Part shown: positions 57,821-64,000 of the stretch, piece by piece
Position numbering within the stretch: the stretch's first letter is position 1
Layout: every line of letters starts with the position of its first letter
Origin: a bacterium
Lineage (GTDB): Bacteria; UBP6; UBA1177; JAKLFG01
Direction: 5' to 3'
DNA length: 64,000 nucleotides
Assembly: GCA_022709425.1 (NCBI GenBank)
Contig: JAKLIW010000002.1
Location: forward strand, 186,001-250,000
Position numbers and translations under genes: made by a program
The notes under the pieces: model-generated
The model's database searches: none
What the model saw: only the letters and a program-made list of their open reading frames with translations
What the model was told of the DNA's origin: nothing

Positions 57821-58927
57821 ATGGAGAAACGGGTTCACAATTTCTACGCGGGCCCTGCGGCCCTGCCGGCCGAGGTCCTCAAAGAGGCGCAGGCTGAGAT
57901 GCTCAATTTCATGGGCACCGGCATGAGCGTCATGGAGATCAGCCACCGTTCAAAAGAGTTCGAGAAGGTCATCTTCGAAGCCGAGGCCGATATGCTCAAG
58001 ATCCTTGGGCTTTCAGCTGAACAGTACACCGTCCTGTGGCTGGGCGGCGGGGCGACCCACCAGTTCATCATGCTTCCGATGAACGCGATGGAAAAGACCG
58101 ACACCGCCGACTACATCGTCACCGGCCAGTGGGCCGAGCGGGCCCATGAAGAGGGCGCCTACTGGGGCAACGCCCATGTCGTGGCGACCTCGAAGGGCGA
58201 GGCGAAACCCTACTGCCGTCTCCCCGAGATAAAGAAGGAGAACATGTCCGACAACGCGAAGTACCTCCACTTCACCACCAACAACACCATCTACGGCACC
58301 CAGTTCTGGAAGTTCCCCGAACCGAAACCGGGCATCCCGCTGATATCCGACATGTCGAGCGATTTCCTGTCGCGCACCTTCGATGCGTCGAAATTCGACA
58401 TGATCTACGCCGGGGCGCAGAAGAACATCGGCCCCGCCGGTGTCTGCGCGGTGGTCATCAAGAAGTCGTTCGCCGAGAAGACCTTCAAGAAGAAACTCCC
58501 CAAGACGCTCGACTACAATGTCCAGATAAAGAAGCAGTCGCTCTTCAACACACCACCGTGCTTCAATATTTACATCGTCGGCAAGGTCATGAAGTGGGTG
58601 CTTGCCAAGGGCGGTCTCAAGGCGATGGAAGAGATGAACCGCAAGAAGGCGGAACTCATCTACGGCGCTATCGACGCTCATCCCGAGTTCTACAAAGGCT
58701 ACGTCACCGTCAAGGAACACCGGTCGTGGATGAATGTGAACTTCAATCTGCCGACGCCGGAGCTTGATGACAAGTTCGTGAAGGAGGCGAAGGCCGAGGA
58801 GATGGTCGGGCTCAAGGGGTATCGCGATCTGGGCGGCATCCGGGCGAGTCTCTACAACGCGACGAGCGTCGAGTCGGTCGAAAAACTCGTCGCGTTCATG
58901 GATAAGTTCTACAAAGCCAACAAGTGA
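57821..58927 (+). CDS. serC: Phosphoserine aminotransferase SerC
   Basis: SerC makes phosphoserine from phosphohydroxypyruvate and glutamate, for serine and pyridoxine synthesis. The 368-residue protein begins VHNFYAGPAALPAEVL, has FMGTGMSVMEISHRSKEF, the GGGATHQF segment and the PLP lysine in YAGAQKNIGPAGV. It has an AGGAGG ribosome site 6 nt before the ATG. Its stop abuts the stop of the convergent lipoprotein gene. No serA or serB is in the window. Confidence 0.95.
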   Translation: MEKRVHNFYAGPAALPAEVLKEAQAEMLNFMGTGMSVMEISHRSKEFEKVIFEAEADMLKILGLSAEQYTVLWLGGGATHQFIMLPMNAMEKTDTADYIVTGQWAERAHEEGAYWGNAHVVATSKGEAKPYCRLPEIKKENMSDNAKYLHFTTNNTIYGTQFWKFPEPKPGIPLISDMSSDFLSRTFDASKFDMIYAGAQKNIGPAGVCAVVIKKSFAEKTFKKKLPKTLDYNVQIKKQSLFNTPPCFNIYIVGKVMKWVLAKGGLKAMEEMNRKKAELIYGAIDAHPEFYKGYVTVKEHRSWMNVNFNLPTPELDDKFVKEAKAEEMVGLKGYRDLGGIRASLYNATSVESVEKLVAFMDKFYKANK

Positions 58928-60286
58928 TCACCGCTTCCGCGGGATAAAGATATTACTCTTTGACGGTTTCTTTTTCTCTTCTTTCTTCTTGTCCTCATCA
59001 TCGTCGTCATCTTTCTTTTTCTTCTTCGACGACGAGGCGCTGCTCGACGGAGCGGGGGTGACGCTTTTCGAGGGGGTGAATACCGGGCGCGGCGATGCGG
59101 CCGGTTCGCTCTTTTGATAGCTGGGAGTGTGTGTTTCTTTCTTGAATATCGGCTGCGGTTCATTTGAAGGCGCGCGTTTGAAGAAGGCCGGTTCGCTCTT
59201 TTTCGGTTCGATGCGGAAGGAGGGGGCCGACTCTTTTTCCCGTTTTGACGGCAGCGTATAGACCGGCGGGGGATCCTCCCTTTTCGGTACCGCGCGGGGA
59301 TGAATCGTCAGCGCCGCCGGTTGTGCGCCGATGGTGACCGAAGGTCTTGGTTTCACCGTGTGGAACTGTATCGGTTTTCTTGCCGGAGCGGTGAACTGTA
59401 TCGGTTTTATCGCGACCGGTTTTTCGGCCGATTCTTGCGCGGCGGTATCGTTCGGTTCGCCGGTATGGTGGGGCTGTTCGGCCTGTTCACGCCGTTCCTT
59501 TTCCCGTTCGCGCCGCCGTTCGGTTGCTTCCCGGTAGGCCGGATCGGGCTCATGGCCGTGGCGTGACGAGACGATATTGATGATGACGAAGTTCACCCCG
59601 CCGCCGTCGTGGTCGTGGCGGTCATCACCCGTATAGTCGGCGGCGACCGCCGTGCCGCCGTCGGCCGGGATGTCGGCCGGGGCGGCCTCTTGGGCCGCGG
59701 CGGCGGCGACCATGGTATCGCCGGGCGCCTCCTTTTCGGTGCTTACCGCCTGCGCTATCGCCTCGATCGCCTGTTGAAAGGTGTCGGGGATGAATTTTTC
59801 GGTAGCCCCGGCGATGATCGCTTCCTGTGCGAGATCGATGAGTTCCGCCTTGAGGATATATTCTTCCTGTATCTTGAGGATGGTCGTGATAAGGGCGACG
59901 TTGGCGGCGACGCGCTGGCCGAGCGGCACCCGCTGGCTTTCATCGTACTGAACGCCATGCGATTCCTTGCGCAGTTCGCGGATGAGCGCCTGTTTCTCCT
60001 CGTCGCTCACCACGATGAACCGTTGCGATTGCACCACGAGCACCCGCAGATAGTCGGTCGCCTGCGCGAGCGATTCGGCGTCGATGTCGCCGGTGGTGTC
60101 TTCCATGTCGAGCACCGCGAGCCGCTGTTTCTCCGCCTCCGGTTCGGGGGCGGGGGCTGGCCCGCTAGGATCTTCGGCGTCGGCGGGAGCGGGACTCACG
60201 GCTGTCGGCTGGTCATCCCGCGTCTCCTGCGAAGCGCATGAACAGAGGAAAAGCAGGGGAAGAACAAGGATCGCGGCGTATCTCAT
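58928..60286 (-). CDS. LpoB/CsgG-like lipoprotein with long disordered tail
   Basis: This 452-residue protein has a lipoprotein signal (FLCSC) and a domain (about 50-185) beginning RLAVLDMEDTTGDIDAESLAQATDYLRVLVVQ, the fold seen in LpoB/CsgG-related proteins that stimulate penicillin-binding proteins or bind secretion complexes. From about 185 on it is disordered and low-complexity: Ala-rich, Arg/Glu-rich, then Ser/Lys/Asp-rich with KKKKKDDDDDEDKKKEEKKK before a basic end. The start at 60286 is chosen by GGAGGG and the lipobox. It lies 2 nt after the PPOX-like stop. Function is inferred only from the fold. Confidence 0.72.
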   Translation of the reverse strand: MRYAAILVLPLLFLCSCASQETRDDQPTAVSPAPADAEDPSGPAPAPEPEAEKQRLAVLDMEDTTGDIDAESLAQATDYLRVLVVQSQRFIVVSDEEKQALIRELRKESHGVQYDESQRVPLGQRVAANVALITTILKIQEEYILKAELIDLAQEAIIAGATEKFIPDTFQQAIEAIAQAVSTEKEAPGDTMVAAAAAQEAAPADIPADGGTAVAADYTGDDRHDHDGGGVNFVIINIVSSRHGHEPDPAYREATERRREREKERREQAEQPHHTGEPNDTAAQESAEKPVAIKPIQFTAPARKPIQFHTVKPRPSVTIGAQPAALTIHPRAVPKREDPPPVYTLPSKREKESAPSFRIEPKKSEPAFFKRAPSNEPQPIFKKETHTPSYQKSEPAASPRPVFTPSKSVTPAPSSSASSSKKKKKDDDDDEDKKKEEKKKPSKSNIFIPRKR

Positions 60287-60288
60287 GA

Positions 60289-61596
60289 TCACCCTCCCGT
60301 TATGGTCGAAGCCGCCTCCCTGCCGTCGAGGATGGCGTTCTCCATCGCGTTGTAGGTCCATTTCCCGTAACGGCCGACCGGCAGGACACCGGTGCGCCCG
60401 AAGTATTCGAGAATGGTCTTCATATCGTCGAAATACTCGCGGTGGAAGATGACATAGCCGTTATCGATGCGGCGGTGGTCGATGAAGTCGATATCCTCCT
60501 CGTCGTCGGTGATGAGTCCCATCGCGCTGATGAGCCGGATCGATTCTTCGGTGAGTTTGTCGGTGTCGGTGAAACTCCCCTGATGGGTGTATTCGACATA
60601 GAGCGAACCGTTCCCCTTCGGCGCGAGCGGTGCATGGATGTTGCTGAAACTGCCGACGCGGTAGGGCATGAAGGTCTCTTCGGGGATGTAGAACCAGTGG
60701 CCGCGGTGGCCGACCGGTTTTTTGAGCGCGATGTTGAGGTAACTGACCGCCGCTATCTGCATCCGCGCCGCTATCATTTTCGCCGTTGGCGCGAAGGTGC
60801 CGGTGACGAGGTTCAGGAAGTCGCGCAGTGGGATGGAACTGACAAGGTGGCGGTAGTGGATCTGTTCGCCGCTGTCGAGCGTGACGATCTTCTTATCAAG
60901 GTCTATCGCCGTCGGCCGGGTGTTGAAGCGGTAGTTGGCGGCCTTCGTCCGGGCGAAGAACCGTTTCGGCAGTTCACCGATGCCGCCGAGTTTCGGATAG
61001 TGGAACGCGGCGTTGTAGCCCACCTTGCGCTCCGGCGCGGTCACCGCCCCCTCGATCACCTCGTCGAGCGTCGGTTTGGGGACATAGTAGTCGCACCAGT
61101 GGGAGGCCATATCTTTGGGGTGGACGGTGTAGATCTTCGAGTTGTAGGGGATCATGAAGTGCTTCGAGATACCCTCGCCGAGGTAGGCCATGCACCATTC
61201 GTGGAAATTCTCCTTCGCCTTCGACTTATCGGCGGTGTAGAGCGCCTTCACGAAGCCGATGATGCACTCCTTCACCACCTGCGGCGGCAGTCCGTAGGTG
61301 TTCGACTGGAAGGGGTAGAGCGTGTAGACGCCGTGCGAGAAGATGTGGGTCTTGCGCTCGATGGAGACGGCGTCGTTGGGGAACAGTTCGCGGAAGAGTT
61401 GTTTGGTCGGTTCCTTTGAGAGATGGAGCCAGTGGCCCGTCTGGTCGAAGGTGAAGCCGTTCTTGTGCTCCGAGGTGCACAGCCCGCCGGGGTGGTCCTC
61501 CTTTTCGATGACGAGGTGATCGCGGCCGCCGAGATGGTAGCTCGCCGAGATGCCCGACAGCCCCGCGCCGAGTATGAGTGTCTCTTTTTCGATCAT
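60289..61596 (-). CDS. FAD-dependent PPOX/amine-oxidase-like protein
   Basis: This 435-residue flavoprotein has LILGAGLSGISASYHLG, GGLCTSEHKNGFTFDQTGHWLH and MIPYNSKIYTVHPKDMASHW, with a C-terminal FAD site in VGRYGKWTYNAMENAILDGREAA. The layout resembles protoporphyrinogen oxidase and UDP-galactopyranose mutase, in the amine-oxidase superfamily. The YNSKIYTVHP segment is similar to UDP-galactopyranose-mutase-like proteins found near sugar genes. No heme or sugar genes adjoin, so the substrate is open. It has its own promoter. Confidence 0.85.
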   Translation of the reverse strand: MIEKETLILGAGLSGISASYHLGGRDHLVIEKEDHPGGLCTSEHKNGFTFDQTGHWLHLSKEPTKQLFRELFPNDAVSIERKTHIFSHGVYTLYPFQSNTYGLPPQVVKECIIGFVKALYTADKSKAKENFHEWCMAYLGEGISKHFMIPYNSKIYTVHPKDMASHWCDYYVPKPTLDEVIEGAVTAPERKVGYNAAFHYPKLGGIGELPKRFFARTKAANYRFNTRPTAIDLDKKIVTLDSGEQIHYRHLVSSIPLRDFLNLVTGTFAPTAKMIAARMQIAAVSYLNIALKKPVGHRGHWFYIPEETFMPYRVGSFSNIHAPLAPKGNGSLYVEYTHQGSFTDTDKLTEESIRLISAMGLITDDEEDIDFIDHRRIDNGYVIFHREYFDDMKTILEYFGRTGVLPVGRYGKWTYNAMENAILDGREAASTITGG

Positions 61597-61630
61597 GTCT
61601 GTTCCCTTTCCATACAATTACCGACGGGTG

Positions 61631-61659
61631 AGTATACCGAAGGGTAAAAAGAAAGTAAA
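61631..61659 (-). promoter_or_regulatory. Predicted promoter of the PPOX-like gene
   Basis: On the minus strand TTTACT (61654-61659) and TATACT (61631-61636) are 17 bp apart, 34 bp before the start. Confidence 0.6.
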
Positions 61660-61675
61660 GCGGAAGCGGGGGGAG

Positions 61676-61813
61676 TTATCGGTCCCGTTCGAACCGTTTG
61701 AGCCGCAACGATAACAGCACCACCGTGATGGAAGAGAGCGCCTCTTCGACGCGCTTGGCGGACATCGCGCAGTGCATCCCGCCGATCTTCGCGATATCCT
61801 TGCGCGTGGTCAT
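61676..61813 (-). CDS. Truncated heavy-metal-associated (HMA) domain protein
   Basis: This 45-residue frame has a GAGG ribosome site and an ATG that overlaps the preceding lipoprotein stop by 4 nt (ATGA). Residues 7-27, IAKIGGMHCAMSAKRVEEALS, match the first half of an HMA metal-binding domain (GMTCxxCxxxVExAL), but the second metal cysteine is Ser (HCAMS) and the second half is replaced by a short hydrophobic, basic tail (TVVLLSLRLKRFERDR). It is either a decayed fragment of a CopZ or P-type ATPase or a very small metal-binding peptide. The coupling favours expression. Confidence 0.6.
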   Translation of the reverse strand: MTTRKDIAKIGGMHCAMSAKRVEEALSSITVVLLSLRLKRFERDR

Positions 61814-63351
61814 TTCAGTCCCTCAAACGGACAGTTCGCCGGATGTTCCTGGCAGTAGCCATTCATGTCTCGTATTATTAAGTCATATTTTGACTGAAAA
61901 ACGAACCATCTGTCGTGAAAGTAGATGCCCGAATAGTCTATATCGCTGTTAATGCCATCTTCCAGACAGAAATGTTTTTTGTCAGAAAAACGATAATAGC
62001 AAGGATTATTGTAATAATAGGTGCCCTCCTCTTTGATTCTTTTCCAGTAAAGGAGATAATCAGTGTTTGCTTGACTGACCATCCCTGCCTGAGGGACACG
62101 AAACAGTTCTGTGGAAGTGATCTTGGTTCCGTTGTCCTCAAGTATATTCTCGACAATAGCCACCTCACTGCTCGATACATTGATGGTATAATAAAACACA
62201 TTTTCTTTTCCCCAAACAGGTCTTCGTGCATCGGCCCCTACTTGACTCACGATTCTGCAACTCGATTCGCCTTTGGCGAGATCACAGAAAAAAACACGCA
62301 AAATATTGTTGTCAAAATAGTTATAGGAAACCAAATAACTTCCTTGTATTTCCGGCTGTCCGATACCATAGGAAGGTGAGGTTCCAAAGTTCAATTCGAC
62401 CCATTTGTCCCATTCGCCGATCTTGGTATAGTATCCGCGCAGGGGCTCACTGAGATTGCCCGTGAGAGGAACAAGATTCATGGCTATATACTGGTCGCTG
62501 GCGACGATGTTTCGCACATACGAAAGTTTCTGTGGCATCTTCCATGCCTTGCCGTAAGTTTTATTCTCAAAGTGATAGTAGAAAACCACTTCTTCGTAAC
62601 TTTCCTCCCATACTGTAGAGTAGTCCGTCGTTCTGGCAAAGAAGTACTTTCCATTAGAAAAAGGAGAAACCGCCATTCCTCGACCAATTCTAGAAAGTTT
62701 TCTAGAAACAAGGTCGTATGTAAAGTAACCTGAATCATACGGTGAAGCGGTGCTGGAATAAAAAGAAAGTAGCGTCCCGTTCAAGGAGTAAAGAGGAAAC
62801 TCCATGGAAGATGTATCCCAACAATACGGCGTCAGAATATAGTCGTAGGAGTTTTGAACTATTTTTGGGTCGAGATCAGTACTGATAAATTCTCCACAGG
62901 GTGCGCGCGTCACCGCTTCGTGTGGATAATTCTCCGCGCACTGGTCATATATCTTCGGCGTACATTCGGAAAGAGGCCATTGCTCCTCTATCCTCAGTTG
63001 ATACCAAAGTTCTTTTATACCATCCGGGTCGGATGACTGCTCCGGTTTCGTGTTGTGCCATACGAACGGCACCCGCTCCAGCATCCCGGCCCACGGATCG
63101 TCATCCACCTCGACCGGATCCTTGTCGCCGGGGCCGATGTGGGTGTCGGTGTCAGGCGCGACATCCTCGTCCTCTAATGTTTCATCGCTGGCCACATCTT
63201 CGTCGAAGAGACCAACCTCTTTGTCTAATGCCCCTGTGTCATCCGTCGCCGGAGTGTCGGCATCGACCGGCGGCGTGTCGGCATCGTTCTTTGTGGTGTG
63301 TGAGGTGCAGGCGGCGAAGAGAAGGCAGAAGACCGGAATGAGGTATCTCAT
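61810..63351 (-). CDS. Asp-linker lipoprotein with AT-rich, aromatic-rich passenger
   Basis: This 513-residue protein has the lipoprotein signal (CLLFAAC), an acidic Thr/Asp-rich linker (about 25-85) and a passenger rich in Tyr, Phe, Ser and Asn with repeated YFxYDLxSRKL-type strands, consistent with a beta-propeller-like fold. Base composition changes sharply: the first 300 bases of the gene are GC-rich like the neighbours, while the remainder is markedly AT-rich. It overlaps the gene before it and the gene after it by 4 nt each. No family is recognised. Confidence 0.82.
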   Translation of the reverse strand: MRYLIPVFCLLFAACTSHTTKNDADTPPVDADTPATDDTGALDKEVGLFDEDVASDETLEDEDVAPDTDTHIGPGDKDPVEVDDDPWAGMLERVPFVWHNTKPEQSSDPDGIKELWYQLRIEEQWPLSECTPKIYDQCAENYPHEAVTRAPCGEFISTDLDPKIVQNSYDYILTPYCWDTSSMEFPLYSLNGTLLSFYSSTASPYDSGYFTYDLVSRKLSRIGRGMAVSPFSNGKYFFARTTDYSTVWEESYEEVVFYYHFENKTYGKAWKMPQKLSYVRNIVASDQYIAMNLVPLTGNLSEPLRGYYTKIGEWDKWVELNFGTSPSYGIGQPEIQGSYLVSYNYFDNNILRVFFCDLAKGESSCRIVSQVGADARRPVWGKENVFYYTINVSSSEVAIVENILEDNGTKITSTELFRVPQAGMVSQANTDYLLYWKRIKEEGTYYYNNPCYYRFSDKKHFCLEDGINSDIDYSGIYFHDRWFVFQSKYDLIIRDMNGYCQEHPANCPFEGLK

Positions 63352-63515
63352 GGTGTTGCCTTCTTCGGTTTTTTGGTGCCCGGTTTGCCGGTCTTCGGGT
63401 TGGTGTGACAGTTGAGGCAGGCGGGACGCGGTTTTTCCTCTTTCTTCTTCTTGGGCGCCGCATCGAGCGGCAGGATGAGGAGCGGTATCAGCAGAAAGGA
63501 AAGAAGCGGTCTCAT
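63348..63515 (-). CDS. Small secreted CxxCH peptide (single-heme cytochrome c-like)
   Basis: This 55-residue frame starts with a clear Sec signal (MRPLLSFLLIPLLILPLDA), then a Lys-rich stretch and PACLNCHTNPKTG, a CxxCH heme c attachment site. A basic, Lys/Pro-rich tail closes it. ATGA overlaps join it to the genes on both sides (63512-63515 and 63348-63351). A distal Met or His heme ligand is not obvious in so short a protein, so it may be a high-spin heme peptide or a heme-carrying tag. It is easily missed because of its size. Confidence 0.65.
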   Translation of the reverse strand: MRPLLSFLLIPLLILPLDAAPKKKKEEKPRPACLNCHTNPKTGKPGTKKPKKATP

Positions 63516-63931
63516 GATACCGGCGTCCCGGTCCCGGTGTCCTTCCGGTCGCGCCGCTGTTCGAATATCTTGTCGACGAGCGTCAGCAGTTCGTCGTCGG
63601 TGAACGGTTTCGAGAGATATTCCTCGGCGCCCGCTTTTATCGCCTCGACCGCGCCTTCGACCGATGCGTAGCCGGTGATCATGATGATCGCCGTGCCGGG
63701 ATAGGTGCCGCGCACGAACCGGATGAGGTCGATGCCGCTGGCGAAGGGCATGTGGTAGTCGGTGATGCAGAGATCGAACTTCTGATGTTCGAGCAGACCC
63801 TTCGCCTCGTTCACGCTCGACGCGGTCAGGACGGCGTAGCGGGCCAGTTCGAGGTTGCGCCGGATGAGTTCCAGCGTGTCGGGCGAATCGTCCACGATGA
63901 GGATCGTTCCCCGTTGGGCGGCGTCATGCAT
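63512..63931 (-). CDS. Single-domain response regulator
   Basis: This 139-residue receiver domain has the acidic pair D14/D15 in LIVDDSPDT, phosphoacceptor D58 in CITDYHMP, T86 and K108 in LSKPF. No output domain follows, so it acts like CheY or Spo0F, or passes phosphate on. It overlaps the kinase gene by 8 nt and the CxxCH peptide gene by 4 nt. Its partner kinase is probably the adjacent one. Confidence 0.93.
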   Translation of the reverse strand: MHDAAQRGTILIVDDSPDTLELIRRNLELARYAVLTASSVNEAKGLLEHQKFDLCITDYHMPFASGIDLIRFVRGTYPGTAIIMITGYASVEGAVEAIKAGAEEYLSKPFTDDELLTLVDKIFEQRRDRKDTGTGTPVS

Positions 63932-64000
63932 GGTCTTCTCCTTTATCGGGTGCCACAGCTATGGGCAGGGTGACGGTGAAACGGCTTCCGCGTCCCGGCT
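63924..64000 (-). CDS. Sensor histidine kinase, C-terminal end only
   Basis: The frame entering from the right edge reads GRGSRFTVTLPIAVAPDKGE before its stop. GxGSxFTVTLP is the last conserved strand of a GHKL ATPase, so this is the end of a histidine kinase. The rest lies outside the window. It precedes the response regulator in transcription order and overlaps it by 8 nt. Confidence 0.78.
   Translation of the reverse strand, partial: PGRGSRFTVTLPIAVAPDKGEDHA

Noticed and set aside
1..64000. tRNA, rRNA, riboswitch or transposase genes.
   Set aside because: Read by eye, no intergenic gap (all under about 220 bp) showed a tRNA T-loop pattern, a recognised riboswitch core or a transposase frame. 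A covariance-model scan could still find a small RNA.

Overview
This 64 kb window is GC-rich, densely coded bacterial DNA with short gaps. The organism is a diderm: there is an Omp85-type barrel protein, many Cys-anchored lipoproteins, YajC-SecD-SecF, and a TonB-type (FecCD/BtuF) ABC importer without the outer-membrane receptor. Lipoproteins with Asp-rich linkers, MopE-like and thrombospondin type 3 repeats, two-component signalling and a CxxCH protein suggest a deltaproteobacterial-like (Desulfobacterota or Myxococcota) lineage or an uncultured candidate phylum. There is no rRNA or other marker to settle it, so taxonomy is inference. I found no tRNA, rRNA, CRISPR array, prophage or transposase.

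Layout. 1-1650 (minus): nfu-nadA-thiG cofactor operon, cut at the left edge. 1.8-6.3 kb: secreted gluzincin metallopeptidase with a perfect terminator, then tsaD-rsmA. 6.3-10.3 kb: Fic-like protein behind 31-bp direct repeats, Omp85-like protein, BaiN-type flavoprotein. 10.3-17 kb: MopE-like lipoprotein, MFS exporter, peroxiredoxin with a Pro/Lys/Ala tail, nitrilase-family amidase, and two tandem leucine-rich-repeat lipoproteins, each broken at a poly-G tract. 17-20.4 kb: DUF4412-like protein and a complete BtuF/FepC/FecCD-like importer. 20.5-26.9 kb: MntA-HepT pair, HD-domain protein, yajC-secD-secF-recJ. 26.9-38.4 kb: NAD(P)H:FAD oxidoreductase, DUF1015, a large lipoprotein, ornithine aminotransferase, and a minus-strand cluster with Rrf2, Hsp20 and low-complexity proteins, then ttcA-wecB. 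38.5-45.5 kb: mutT, ankyrin protein, radical SAM/B12 protein, EEP-nuclease-like lipoprotein, Lcl-domain protein, and sucD plus a sucC-ferredoxin fusion. 45.6-52.1 kb: moxR-DUF58-tgpA operon, AAA/DUF4143 ATPase behind 33-bp repeats, RluA-like synthase. 52.1-64 kb: ankyrin protein, two VWA/TSP3 lipoproteins, serC, LpoB/CsgG-like lipoprotein, PPOX-like flavoprotein, and a tightly overlapping operon: histidine kinase, response regulator, one-heme peptide, AT-rich lipoprotein, short HMA protein.

Housekeeping blocks are interrupted by accessory cargo. Two themes recur. The first is surface display: at least six lipoproteins share a signal, Cys and Asp-rich linker but carry unrelated passengers. The second is low-complexity spacers (KKEEKK, PAPKP, NDKYD) attached to otherwise ordinary domains. 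Many starts have an obvious GGAGG-type ribosome site, and about twenty sigma70-like promoters (TTGACA-like, 16-18 bp, TATAAT-like) can be read. The most unusual items are the poly-G-interrupted LRR pair, the SucC-ferredoxin fusion, the kinase-to-HMA operon at the right edge, and the repeat-controlled Fic-like and DUF4143 genes.
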